Of a stretch of 64,000 bases of DNA, positions 11,489 to 23,358 are shown in pieces. The position numbers and the translations under genes were made by a program. Under the pieces are notes generated by a model. The model was not told the DNA's origin, searched no databases, and saw only the letters and a program-made list of their open reading frames with translations. How positions within the stretch are numbered: the first letter of the stretch is position 1; the number at the start of each line of letters is the position of its first letter. Origin of the DNA: Orobanche coerulescens (taxonomy: Eukaryota > Streptophyta > Magnoliopsida > Lamiales > Orobanchaceae); contig CM065817.1 of assembly GCA_033398695.1 (NCBI GenBank), positions 31,196,231 through 31,260,230 of the forward strand, in the 5' to 3' direction.

Positions 11489-12056
11489 AAGAATCAAAAA
11501 GCTCATGGTATATCAAACGCATATCCTCCTCTAGATCCCACGTCGCTTCTTCTACTCCGTGCCTCGACCATTGCACCTTAACCAAAGGAATGGTTTTGTG
11601 CCTTAACTGCTTGTCACGACGCTCCAAAATTCTGACGGGCCTCTCTTCAAACGTAATATCCTTCTCGATCTCCACGTCCCCAAAGTCAATAATGTGGGAC
11701 GGGTCCGGAACGTACTTCCTCAATAATATGCTATGAACATGACTCAGCGACGGAGGTAACGCCAAACGGTACGCTAACTCACCGACTCTCTCTAATACCT
11801 CGAAAGGTCCAATATATCTCGGGCTGAGTTTCCCCTTCTTCCCAAAACGGAAAACTCCTCTCGTCGGAGACACTCTCAACATAACATGATCTCCCACTTC
11901 AAACTCCAAGGGTCTACGCCTAACATCCGCATAAGACTTTTTTCGACTCTGAGCAGCCAACATCCTCTTTCTAATCAATTCAACTTTCTCCCTCCTCTCC
12001 AACACAAGGTCCGGCTCGGTGCCAACCAAATCGGACGGCTCATCCCAACATATCGG
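11487..12056 (-). pseudogene. C left copy pol: integrase C-terminus and chromodomain-like tail
   Basis: Downstream of a TAA at 12057-12059, the frame reads [31 protein letters not shown], then the GPF module [21 protein letters not shown] and a chromodomain-like end, [21 protein letters not shown], finishing at HELFDS with the natural stop at 11487-11489. Chromodomains in this clade are thought to steer integration to heterochromatin. A 12-base in-frame deletion relative to the right copy removes most of FHVSQ before LRKYVPDPS. The first methionine, 12029, is internal. Confidence 0.88.
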
Positions 12057-13202
12057 TTATCGGCAACGTCGGCCATAAAGTGCCTCATACGGTGCCATCT
12101 TAATCGACGCGTGCCAACTATTATTATAAGTAAACTCAATTAAAGCCAGATGATCCTCCCAGTCACTACTCCAATCTAACGCACACGCACACAACAAATC
12201 CTCGAACGTCTGAATGGTAAGTTCGGACTGCCCATCGGTCTGGGGATGGAACGAAGTGCTCAAATGCAACTGTGTCCCCAATGCCTTATGTACCGCCTGC
12301 CAAAAATGCGATACAAATCGGCTATCTCTGTCTGAAATAATGGTCCTCGGCGTACCATGAAGCCTCACTATCTGAGTGATAAAAATACGAGCCAACTTTT
12401 CTGGACCCCAAGTATCCTTGATGCCTAGAAAATGTGCCGACTTAGTCAGTCGGTCTACAATCACCCATACCATATTCATACCAGTCTTCGTCCTCGGTAA
12501 ACTCGTGACAAAATCCATAGAGATGTCCTCCCACTTCCATTCCGGAACGGGAAGTGGTTTTAATAATCCGGCTGGCCGCTGATGCTCAATCTTGACTTGC
12601 TGACAAGTCAAACACTTAGCCACAAACTGAACTACCTCCTTCTTCATGTCGTTCCACCATAAATTCTTCCTCAGATCTTTATACAGTTTACTCTAGCCCG
12701 GATGGACTGAGTAAGGTGACGCATGAGCCTCTCGCATAATGCTCTGTCTCAATTCCGAGTCGTTCGGAACACACAACCGACCTCGGAATCTCAACACACC
12801 ATCCTCATGAATAACGAATCCTGGGGCTTTCCCCTTCCCTACACTCTCTCGAAGCTGAATAAACATCGGGTCCTCTAACTGTCCCGACTTAATGTCCTCG
12901 ACCAGAGATGAAGAAATCTCAAGAGTACGCAACTGCCCAGAACTCTCTGGCAGTATAATATCAATGCTCAACCTCATAAACTCTCGCTGAAGTCCCGACT
13001 GGGCCGTGAGTAACTCAAGCACCCGAAGCGATACCGATTTCCGGCTCAAGGCATCTGCTACCACATTAGCCTTGCCCGGATGATAAAGGATCTCGAGATC
13101 GTAATCCTTAATCAATTCCAACCACCTCCTCTGCTTCATATTAAGCTCTTTCTGGGTGAAAATGTACTTTTGGCTCTTGTGATCGGTGGAAATCTGACAC
13201 GA
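12057..13202 (-). pseudogene. C left copy pol: integrase zinc finger and core
   Basis: One frame with stops at 13203-13205, 12693-12695 and 12057-12059, each a Ser codon in the right copy (TCG, TCG, TCA) turned into TAG or TAA by C-to-A change. It shows the RNase H end (TDHKS), [10 protein letters not shown], the zinc finger ([13 protein letters not shown] and CLTCQQVK) and the catalytic core with DISMDF, SDRDSRF and SELTIQTF; the GQSERT seen in the right copy reads GQSELT here. A Gly in the DRDG motif has also become Ser. Confidence 0.88.
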
Positions 13203-13694
13203 CTAGCCATACAAGTAATGACGCCAGATCTTCAACGCAAATACGACTGCGGCCAACTCAAGATCGTGCGTAGGGTAATTCAATTCATACGGTTTCAACT
13301 GACGGGAAGCATAGTCAATCGTCCTCCCATGCTGCATAAGTACGCATCTGAGCCCTTGGCCCGAAGCATCACTATAAACGGAGAATCCATCATTACCACT
13401 CGGTAAAGCCAAAACGGGAGCGGTCGTCAACCGCTTCTTCAACTCCTCAAAACTATTCTGCCTCTCATCGGTCCACACAAACTTCTCTGACTTCTGTAAC
13501 AACTGAGTCAGCGGTCGAGCGAGCTTAGAGAACCCATCGATGAATCTGCGGTAATACCCGGCTAATCCCAGAAAACTGCGGACCTCTTTCACGTTCTTGG
13601 GCGGCACCCAATCCAACACTGCCTCTACCTTATGTGGGTCCACACGAACACCCTCGGCCGAGATCACATGACCGAGAAACATAACCTCCCGTAA
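13203..13694 (-). pseudogene. C left copy pol: reverse transcriptase thumb and RNase H
   Basis: Opens after the stop at 13695-13697, where Trp in KCEFWL has become TAG, and runs [52 protein letters not shown], then RNase H with [10 protein letters not shown] and the Glu of LELAAV. It ends at a TAG replacing Ser in YGSSCQ. The frame is the same on both sides, so these are nonsense lesions and not shifts. Confidence 0.88.
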
Positions 13695-14249
13695 CTAAAA
13701 ATCGCACTTTGAGAACTTCGCAAAAAGATGCTGAGTTCTCAAAATGTCTAACACAATATGTAAATGACGGGCATGCTCCTCCTTGTTCCTCGAGTAAATC
13801 AGAATATCGTCGATAAAGACGACTACACATTTATCGAGGTACTCGATAAAGACTTTGTTCATAAGCTGCATGAACACGGCTGGGGCGTTGGTTAGCCCAA
13901 AAGGCATAACCACAAACCCGTAGTGACCGTATCTCGTCCGAAAGGCCGTCTTCGGAATGTCGGTATCCTTCACTCGGAGCTGATAATACCCCGATCTCAA
14001 ATCAATCTTCGAAAATACAGTTGCCCCTTGCAACTGATCAAATAAATCATCAATCCTCGGGAGCGGATACTTATTTTTGATGGTCACTTTGTTCAACTCT
14101 CGGTAGTCGATACACAAACGAAATGACCCATCCTTCTTCTTCACAAACAGGACCGGTGCGCCCCAAGGTGAAGCACTCGGTCGAATATACCCCATGTCTA
14201 GCAACTCTCCCAACTGTTTCTTCAACTCAAGTATCTCGGCAGGCGCCAT
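13695..14249 (-). pseudogene. C left copy pol: reverse transcriptase palm and fingers
   Basis: Reads [53 protein letters not shown] in pieces recognisable as Gypsy reverse transcriptase, with [27 protein letters not shown] and [12 protein letters not shown] as the catalytic box. The frame is offset from protease by loss of one C in a C run near 14280 (four C here, five in the right copy). It stops at 13695-13697 where Trp became TAG. Confidence 0.9.
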
Positions 14250-15133
14250 ACGGTATGGCGTCTTAGAAATCGGGGCTGCCCCGGCTCTAAATCGACGGTA
14301 AACTCAACTTCTCGATCCGGCGGCAAACCCGGCAACTCGTCTGGAAAAACATTAGGATACTCACACACTACCGGAATAGACGAGAGCTCGACTCCCCCTT
14401 CTTCCGATCTCAAAGCGTAACACCAATAGCCCGTGCAACCTCCTCGAAGGAGTCTCACCGCCCTCAAGGCGCTGATCAGTAATCTCTGGCTACTCCGCTT
14501 ACGCCGCACAAAAGAATGCTCAGTACCATCAGAGGCTAACATCGAAACAGTCCTCGTTCTATAATTCATGATCGCTCCATGACGGTCCAGCCAATCCTCA
14601 CCTAGAATCAAATCCTCATCTCTAATATCTACCGCAATTAGATTAGAAGGCCAAACCCTCCCCGCGATACTTACTGGAAAATCCCTAATCTCACGATCCC
14701 CCACGATGCTATCCCCGCTAGGAAGTTTAACAACAAAAGGCTCACAAGCAACAAGGCAATCAATATGCATTTACGCACACACCATAGATATAAAAGAATG
14801 CGTAGCACGCACCAATCGAACAATACGGAAACAGGATGATTAAGGATGTGGACGGTGCACTGTAGCCACCGTCGCGTCGGGATCTCCGCTCGCCTCATCT
14901 CATACACACGGGGCGGAATGCACCCCGCACTAGAAGCTCCTCTAGAAGGCCGACCACGACCTCAACCTCTACCAAAACTCTGCTGGCCGAGGAACCTGCT
15001 TGCCTGATTCACACTCGGCTCTCCGCACTGGGCCGATATCTCGAGAATCGGAACCCGAGCCGCATCCGTACAAAACTTAGCACGATGACCCATACGACCA
15101 CAAGCAAGACACCGAATCGGAGGCCTATCACAC
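14250..15133 (-). pseudogene. C left copy pol: zinc-knuckle linker and protease, scrambled
   Basis: The downstream half (14250-14770) is readable: [34 protein letters not shown] and [21 protein letters not shown], the protease body and linker. The active-site region at 14770-14910 is disrupted: the [11 protein letters not shown] seen in the right copy is here only LFDWCVLRILLYL in a shifted frame. Differences from the right copy cluster between 14760 and 15330 and often fall at CAG or CTG triplets. Confidence 0.8.
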
Positions 15134-16081
15134 TCACTCATCATGTGGCCCGGACGATCGCAGCTTGAAGCACTTAGGACCACGAACTAACCGGCAGAGC
15201 GGACCTAGAACCGTTTCCTCGACCAACCGATGGCGATCAATCCCAAGACTCGCAAACTGACCGAGCCTTCGGATACCCTCCCGACTTGCCTCCCGCCGAC
15301 CGAGGTCTTCTCGCTTCTTTCCTTCATCTGCCGTCTCTGTCGCAGAAAACGACATCTCGTAAGCCATCGCTTTATGCTGATAATCTTTCAAAGTCGTGCA
15401 CCCCAGACCAGACATGTAGTGGCGCACCCTCGGTTTCATCCGCATATCAAAGTGGCGGATCTTATCAAGCTCATCGCGGACTTGGTTTCTCACATAATGC
15501 AACTGTTGATTGTAGTCTTTGATAGCTTGAGATATAGGAACATCTTGGGGTTTAGCCTCAAAGAAGGCTCGGATCCTCCCCTCTTTCACTGGCCAAGGAC
15601 AGAATTCGTCTTCCATCAGATCCCGAAACTCTGCCCACGTAGCTGCTCGGTCATGCGGTTTCACCACTTGCCACCACGTTGCTGCCTCCTTGGCGAGGAA
15701 GTACTGAGCAATGGGTACTTTCCTCTCCTCGGAACAATTAGCAGCCTCAAACACTTTCTCCATCTCGAATAGCCAATTCTCCCAACCAGAAGGGTCGGAA
15801 GCACCATCAAACTGTGGAGGACGCATACGAATCACGTCCTGAAGTAGCTTATCACTGCCGGATCCAGTAGGCGGAACCGGGTTGGCATTAGCTTGGCCGA
15901 CTAGAACGGCCTGAGTCAGTAGCGTCATCTGGTTCGCTACTTGCTGCAAAATGTTGGCCACTCCAACATTCTCATGTGCATTACCGGAGCTAGCAGACTG
16001 GTTTTGCTGACCTCCGGAACTAGGGGGAACACTGTTCGACAAGGAAGGCATCGCCGAACCAGTTCCCGAGTGATCGGACAT
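15134..16081 (-). pseudogene. C left copy gag, capsid intact, zinc knuckle shifted out of frame
   Basis: From the ATG at 16079-16081: MSDHSGTGSAMPSLSNSVPP, then NILQQVANQMTLLTQAV, the capsid core (GWENWLFEMEKVFEAANCSEERKVP, KEAATWWQVV, CPWPVKEGR, AKPQDVPISQAIKDYNQQL) and DMRMKPRVRHYMSGLGCTTL. The upstream Arg-Gly run seen in A and F is present in frame, but both C copies have ATT where the family ATG would be, so initiation may have moved to 16081. The frame departs from the right copy near 15310, and at the first zinc knuckle CTGCAG reads CTGCGA. Confidence 0.85.
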
Positions 16082-16359
16082 GACCGCCCCACCGGCTGCG
16101 CCACGTCCCCTACCGCGTCCGCGACCGCATCCGCGTCCTCTACTAGCAGGAATTCTGAAGAAGCAACGGGTAAGTACAATTCAAACGCAAAACGCAACAA
16201 GATACTAAGACAGGAATGGAACAAAACGGTGAAATGAGTCAACTTACGAAAACTTACGAGCACCGGCGTACTGAGATGATGGCATAGCAGTGATACTGTC
16301 CCAAAAACGACACTTAACTAGACCCAAATAATCGACGGCCTAGGTATCCATAAACCTAA

Positions 16360-16371
16360 GCTCTGATACCA
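16360..16371 (-). other. C left copy primer binding site
   Basis: TGGTATCAGAGC on the minus strand, a perfect initiator tRNA-Met complement, five bases from LTR 2. The leader to gag (16082-16359) shows only the Arg-Gly coding run. Confidence 0.93.
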
Positions 16372-16376
16372 TATTC

Positions 16377-18422
16377 TGTAACACCCCCAAGACATTCAGG
16401 GCATATTACAGCGCCGTGGACCCCACACTGTGGAATCCACCTGGCTAACGTACCAAACATGACATACGACAATGACAAACCATCATAAACAAATACGACA
16501 AGTTAAATAAAAGACTATAACCGACAAATAAAATTCTGTCATCAAATCCATTTCCCAAACGGGGACACAATAGTAACAAGTTTAAATAGGAAGTACTCGA
16601 GTACTTAAACCAATTTTATAATACATAATCCCAAAATCAGACATCAATAATAACTGACGGACATAACACCGAAAATCAATTACTGGACAATATCATGCTT
16701 GCCCATCATCCTCATACAGCTCGAGTGCTTGCTTATCCCCACGATCAGTACCTGAAATACAAAAAGTATTTCCCCCATTTAAGGGGTTAGCGACAACTGC
16801 TAGTGCAAGTACAATCCATTTGAACTACATTCTAATCAGATGAATATATGCGCCAAAAAGTCATTTTAGAAAACATTTTATATTCCGGAATATTTACAAT
16901 GTACAATCCCAAAACACATTATCTCCAACAAATCACAATTCAAAGTTAACCGTCGGTACGAGACTCACGGCCACCGTACCCCGTAGAGCCCCATCGGACG
17001 TCCCTGGGTGGCTAACCACAGTTCGCGATGCGCACACTCACGGCACTACGTATCCCTAGAGGTCCCGTCGAAACGTCCCTAGGTGAACATACACATATCC
17101 TCCCACAACAACCACATATAGCCATAATTCAAATACTAGAACATGTAAACAAATGTAAAGTACTTGCCTTTGAGACATTCTCGAATAAACGGAGTTGAAA
17201 CACGACTACGAACGGTCCGGGTGGAAAACGACGGTTCCTAAACGAAGGATCAACACAGTTCAGTCTCCACGGACAACAATACTCTATTGGAATACACCCA
17301 TAACCCCGATTACATGATACGACAATGAACGATCAATCGATACGGGCGAGGGTTTATACAAAATCTCCCCGTATCGATAATTCGCGGATTAAAATTAAGA
17401 AGGTTGGATTAAGAATCACTCACTAATCACACTCGGTAAAGAATATTGTAATATAGATGAACAATTCGGAACTAAACCCTAAAATCCCAAAAATCCCCCA
17501 AATTCGTCAAAATTAGGGTTCCTGAGGAATTACCTTTAATTCGGATGATGAAAGGTGATTATGCTGATTATGATATGATGGCTCGATTCTACCGTGATGG
17601 AATTTGAAGAGAACTCCGAATAGAACTGGTGGAAATCGTCTCTGAGGTCGCACGTCGAAGAAACGAAGAGAAAAGAAATAAACTGCTGTTCTGAAACTGT
17701 CCGCTGACTTATATTCAGTGGAGTTAGCGCACGCTAATCGTCATATGTAGCGCGCGCTAACGGGGCCGTGACAGGTCCAGTGGCTACTGCCACCCTTCGT
17801 TAGAGTACGCTAACACTAGGGCGTTAGCGTACGCTAACTGCACATCGGTAGCGCACGCAAGGGAACAGGGGTAGCGTGCGCTACCTACACAGCAGTTCAA
17901 AGATCGTTGATGTCACATCGCCAGTAAGTCACGCCGAGGGTATAAAACACGAAACGCACGACGAGACCAGAATCCAGGAACATAGACGCGAAGCATACAA
18001 GACGACGGAGCTAAGCGCTGAAAGAAAATACAATTCCGACCACTGTAGGGTCCGTAATGCGACAACGAAACTAAGATTCCCTAAACTATTAGGAAATTAC
18101 AAAAATGGCCCAAGTGCCCGAAAATCACAAAACGACGTCGGATTTACAAACCGAAAGTCTCTACATGACCAACTCAACCATACGAACTCGTACAAACCAA
18201 GAAACAACGAAAACGAATGAGTTTTACGAGAATCAAACGTTCATACGGCAAAGCATGCCATAAAACGAAATTACGTGAAAACATCGTCAAAACTCATCTA
18301 AATGGAAAAACTCCAAGAACAAAGTAGATTTAAAATGTCGAAACGGTTACAAGCGAGTCGATAAAAATAGACATACACCAAAAATGGAAACTGCTAAAAA
18401 TGGAAAAATTACGGATATTACA
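16377..18422 (-). repeat. C LTR 2 (shared middle LTR), 2046 bp
   Basis: Same ends and length as LTRs 1 and 3. A primer site lies to its left and a polypurine tract to its right, so it belongs to both units. It has private differences, including a scrambled patch at 17897-17935. Confidence 0.95.
17724..17883 (-). repeat. Palindrome array, TAGCGYRCGCTA type, C LTR 2
   Basis: Same six-motif arrangement as LTR 1. One motif reads TTAGAGTACGCTAA, breaking the palindrome. Confidence 0.94.
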
Positions 18423-18459
18423 TTCTCCCCCTCTAAAATAAAGTTTCGTCCCGAAACTT
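18423..18459 (-). other. C polypurine tract and upstream hairpin (right copy)
   Basis: The hairpin AAGTTTCGGGACGAAACTT at 18441-18459, then TTTTAGAGGGGGAGAA at 18423-18438 next to LTR 2. Identical to the left copy. Confidence 0.9.
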
Positions 18460-20467
18460 AAGAATCAAAAAGATCGGGGTATCTCGAACGCATATCCTCC
18501 TCTAGCTACCACGTCGCTTCTTCAACTCCGTGCCTCGACCATTGCACCTTAACCAAAGGAATGGTTTTGTGCATTAACTGCTTGTCACGACGCTCCAAAA
18601 TTCTGACAGGCCTCTCTTCAAACGTAATATCCTTCTCGATCTCCACGTCCCCAAAGTCAATAATGTGGGACGGGTCCGGAACGTACTTCCTCAACTGGGA
18701 AACGTGAAATACGCTATGAACATGACTCAGCGACGGAGGTAATGCCAAACGGTACGCTAACTCACCGACTCTCTCTAATACCTCGAAAGGTCCAATATAT
18801 CTCGGGCTGAGTTTCCCCTTCTTCCCAAAACGGAAAGCTCCTCTCGTCGGAGACACTCTCAACAGAACATGATCTCCCACTTCAAACTCCAAGGGTCTAC
18901 GCCTAACATCCGCATAAGACTTTTGTCGACTCTGAGCAGCCAACATCCTCTTTCTAATCAATTCAACTTTCTCCCTCGTCTCCAACACAAGGTCCGGCTC
19001 GGTGCCAACCAAATCGGACGGCTCATCCCAACATATCGGTGATCGGCAACGTCGGCCATAAAGTGCCTCATACGGTGCCATCTTAATCGACGCGTGCCAT
19101 CTATTATTATAAGTAAACTCAATTAAAGCCAGATGATCCTCCCAGTCACTACTCCAATCTAACGCACACACACGCAACAAATCCTCGAACGTCTGAATGG
19201 TACGTTCAGACTGCCCATCGGTCTGGGGATGGAACGAAGTGCTCAAACGCAATTGTGTCCCCAATGCCTTATGTACCGCCTGCCAAAAATGCGATACAAA
19301 TCGGCCATCTCTGTCTAAAATAATGGTCCTCGGCGTACCATGAAGCCTCACTATCTGAGTGATAAAAATACGAGCCAACTTTTCTGGACCCCAAGTATCC
19401 TTGATGCCCAGAAAATGTGCCGACTTAGTCAGTCGGTCTACAATCACCCATACCATATTCATACCAGTCTTCGTCCTCGGTAAACTCGTGACAAAATCCA
19501 TAGAGATGTCCTCCCACTTCCATTCCGGAACGGGAAGTGGTTTCAATAATCCGGCTGGCCGCTGATGCTCAATCTTGACTTGCTGACAAGTCAAACACTT
19601 AGCCACAAACTGAACTACCTCCTTATTCATGTCGTTCCACCAGAAATTCTTCCTCAGATCTTTATACATTTTACTCGAGCCCGGATGGACTGAGTAAGGT
19701 GACGCATGAGCCTCTCGCATAATGCTCTGTCTCAATTCCGAGTCGTTCGGAACACACAACCGACCTTGGAATCTCAACACACTATCCTCATGAATAACGA
19801 ATCCCGGGGCTTTCCCCTTCCCTACACTCTCTCGAAGCTGAATAAACATCGGGTCCTCTAACTGTCCTGACTTAATGTCCTCGACTAGAGATAAAGAAAT
19901 CTCAAGAGTACGCAACTGCCCGGAACTCTCTGGCAGTACAATCTCAATGCTCAACCTCATAAACTCTCGCTGAAGTCCCGACTGGGCCGTGAGTAACTCA
20001 AGCGCCCGAAGCGATACCGATTTCCGGCTCAAGGCATCTGCTACCACATTAGCCTTGCCCGGATGATAAAGGATCTCGAGATCGTAATCCTTAATCAATT
20101 CCAACCACCTCCTCTGCCTCATATTAAGCTCTTTCTGGGTGAAAATGTACTTTAGGCTCTTGTGATCGGTGAAAATCTGACACGACGAGCCATACAAGTA
20201 ATGACGCCAGATCTTCAACGCAAATACGACTGCGGCCAACTCAAGATCGTGCGTAGGGTAATTCAATTCATACGGTTTCAACTGACGGGAAGCATAGGCA
20301 ATCGTCCTCCCGTGCTGCATAAGTGCGCATCCGAGCCCTTGGCCCGAAGCATCACTATAAACGGAGAATCCATCATTACCACTCGGTAAAGCCAAAACGG
20401 GAGCGGTCGTCAACCGCTTCTTCAACTCCTCAAAACTATTCTGCCTCTCATCGGTCCACACAAACTT
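18458..20467 (-). pseudogene. C right copy pol: RNase H, integrase and chromodomain-like tail, nearly open
   Basis: About 650 codons open from 20461 to a stop at 18506, with the natural end at 18458-18460. Domains in order: [13 protein letters not shown], RNase H ([27 protein letters not shown]), [10 protein letters not shown], integrase zinc finger ([13 protein letters not shown] and CLTCQQVK), core with DISMDF, LDRDGRF and GQSERT, the GPF module [24 protein letters not shown] and [15 protein letters not shown]. The stop at 18506-18508 replaces Asp in the tail, cutting about 15 residues. The longest preserved pol in the window and the best reference for its relatives. Confidence 0.93.
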
Positions 20468-22063
20468 CTATGACTTCTGTAACAACTGAGTCAGCGGTCG
20501 AGCGAGCTTAGAGAACCCCTCGATGAATCTGCGGTAATACTCGGCTAATCCCAGAAAACTGCGGACCTCTTTCACGTTCTTGGGCGGCGCCCAATCCAAC
20601 ACTGCCTCTACCTTATGTGGGTCCACACGAACACCCTCGGCCGAGATCACATGACCGAGAAACATAACCTCCCGTAACCAAAACTCGCACTTTGAGGACT
20701 TCGCAAAAAGATGCTGAGTTCTCAAAATGTCTAACACAATATGTAAATGACGGGCATGCTCCTCCTCGTTCCTCGAGTAAATCAGAATATCGTCGATAAA
20801 GACGACTACACATTTATCGAGGTACTCGATAAAGACTTTGTTCATAAGCTGCATGAACACGGCTGGGGCGTTGGTTAGCCCAAAAGGCATAACCACAAAC
20901 TCGTAGTGACCGTATCTCATCCGAAAGGCCGTCTTCGGAATGTCGGTATCCTTCACTCGGAGCTGATAATACCCCGATCTCAAATCAATCTTCGAAAATA
21001 CAGTTGCCCCTTGCAACTGATCAAACAAATCATCAATCCTCGGGAGCGGATACTTATTTTTGATGGTCACTTTGTTCAACTCTCGGTAGTCGATACACAA
21101 ACGAAGTGACCCATCATTCTTCTTCACAAACAGGACCGGTGCGCCCCAAGGTGAAGCACTCGGTCGAATATACCCCATGTCTAGCAACTCTCCCAACTGT
21201 TTCTTCAACTCAAGTATCTCGGCAGGCGCCATACGGTATAGCGTCTTAGAAATCGGGGCTGCCCCCGGCTCTAAATCGACGGTAAACTCAACTTCTCGAT
21301 TCGGCGGCAAACCCGGCAACTCGTCTGGAAAAACATCAGGATACTCACACACTACCGGAATAGACGAGAGCTCGACTCCCCATTCTTCCGATCTCAAAGC
21401 GTAACACCAATAGCTCGTGCAACCTCCTCGAAGGAGTCTCACCGCCCTCAAGGCGCTGATCAGTAATCTCTGGATACTCCGCTTACGCCCCACAAAAGAA
21501 TGCTCAGTACCATCAGAGGCTAACATCGAAACAGTCCTCGTTCTATCATTCATGATCGCTCCATGGCGGTCCAGCCAATCCTCACCTAGAATCAAATCCT
21601 CATCTCTAATATCGACTGCAATCAGATTAGAAGGCCAAACCCTCCCCGCGATACTTACTGGAAAATCCTTAATCTCACGATCCCCCACGATGCTATCCCC
21701 GCTAGGAAGTTTAACAACAAAAGGCTCACAAGCAACAAGGCAATCAATATGCAGACGACGCACACAGTCCATAGATATAAAAAAATGCGTAGCACCAGAA
21801 TCGAACAATACGGAAACAGGATGATCAAGGATGTGGACGGTACCTGTAGCCACCGTCGCGTCGGGATCTCCGGCTCGCCTCATCTCATACACACGGGGCG
21901 GAACAGACCCCGCACTAGAAGCTCCCCCTCTAGAAGGCTGACCACGACCTCGACCTCTACCAAAACTCTGCGGCCGAGGAACCTGCTTGCTCGATTCACA
22001 CTCGGCTCTCCCGCAGCTGGGGCTGATATCTGAGTAACTGGAGCCCGAGCTGCATCCGTACAA
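20468..22063 (-). pseudogene. C right copy pol: protease and reverse transcriptase, nearly open
   Basis: About 530 codons. A Gly/Arg-rich linker (FGRGRGRGQ) leads to the protease active site [10 protein letters not shown], then [30 protein letters not shown], and reverse transcriptase with [51 protein letters not shown] and [10 protein letters not shown], ending in the thumb. The terminator is a TAG at 20468-20470 replacing Glu (GAG); the same frame continues as the next entry. The methionine at 22063 is an internal start created by a frameshift after the zinc knuckles. Confidence 0.92.
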
Positions 22064-23067
22064 AACTTAGCAAGATGACCCATACTACCACACGCAAGAC
22101 ACTGAATCGGAGGCCTATCACACTCACTCATCATGTGGCCCGGACGACTGCAGTTGAAGCACTTAGGACCACGAATGGAACCAGCAGGAGCAGACCTAGA
22201 ACCGTTTCCTCGACCAACTGATGGCGACTGACTTCCGAAGACTCGCGAACCAGACTGAGCCTTCGGATACCCTCCTGACTTGCCTCCCGAAAACTGACCG
22301 GAGGTCTTCTGCTTCTTTCCTTCAGCTGCCATCTCTGTCACAGAAAACGACATCTCGTAAGCCATCGCTTTATGCTGATAATCTTTCAAAGTCGTGCACC
22401 CCAGACCAGACATGTAGTGGCGCACCCTCGGTTTCATCCGCATATCAAAGTGGCGGATCTTATCAAGCTCATCGCGGACTTGGTTTCTCACATAATGCAA
22501 CTGTTGATTGTAGTCTTTGATAGCTTGAGATATAGGAACATCTTGGGGTTTAGCCTCAAAGAAGGCTCGGATCCTCCCCTCTTTCACTGGCCAAGGACAG
22601 AGTCGTCTTCCATCGGATCCCGAAACTCGCCCACGTAGCTGCTCGGTCACGCGGTTTCACCGCTTGCCACCACGTTGCCGCCTCCTTGGCGAGGAAGTAC
22701 TGAGCAATGGGTACTTTCCTCTCCTCGGAACAATTAGCGACCTCAAACACTTTCTCCATCTCGAATAGCCAATTCTCCCAACCGAAGGGTCGGAAGCACC
22801 ATCAAAGCGTGGAAGACGCATACGAATCACGTCCCGAAGTAGCTTATCACCGCCGGATCCAGTAGGCGGAACCGGGTTGGCGGTAGCTTGGCCGACTAGA
22901 ACGGCTCGAGCCGCAGCGTCATCCGGTTCGCTACTTGCCGCAAAATTTTGCCACTCCAACATTCTCATGTGCATTACGAGCTAGAAGATCGGGTCCCGTG
23001 ACCTCCGAACTAGGGAACACTGCTCGACAAGGAAGGCATCGCGAACGAGTTCTGAGTGATCGGACAT
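21980..23067 (-). pseudogene. C right copy gag with zinc knuckles, capsid scrambled
   Basis: From the ATG at 23065-23067 down to about 22590 the capsid code is broken into short frames compared with the left copy. Typical changes are CTG to CCG or CG and CAG to CGG or CG. From 22590 on it is clean: CPWPVKEGRIRAFFEAKPQDVP, then two intact CCHC zinc knuckles, CFNCSRPGHMMSEC and [15 protein letters not shown] shift near 21980-22020 moves into the protease frame. The capsid damage may be sequencing error. Confidence 0.85.
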
Positions 23068-23341
23068 GGCCGCCCACCGCCGCGCCACGTCCCCTACCGC
23101 CCGCGACAAGGCCCGCGTCCTCTACCAGCAGGAATTCTGAAGAAGCAACGGGTAAGTACAATTCAAATGCAAAACGCAACAAGATACTAAGACAGGAATG
23201 GAACATAACGGTGAAACGAGTCAAGTTAGGAAAACTTACGAGCACCGGCGTACTGAGATGATGGCATAGCAGTGATACTGTCCCAAAAACGACACTTAAC
23301 TAGACCCAAATAACCTACAGACTAGGTATCCATAAACCTAA

Positions 23342-23353
23342 GCTCTGATACCA
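23342..23353 (-). other. C right copy primer binding site
   Basis: TGGTATCAGAGC on the minus strand, five bases from LTR 3. Confidence 0.93.
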
Positions 23354-23358
23354 TATTC

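Noticed and set aside
16377..18422. Reading element C as two adjacent independent insertions
   Set aside because: No 5-bp duplication flanks the middle LTR, only one LTR lies between the internal regions, and TTAGA flanks the whole block.
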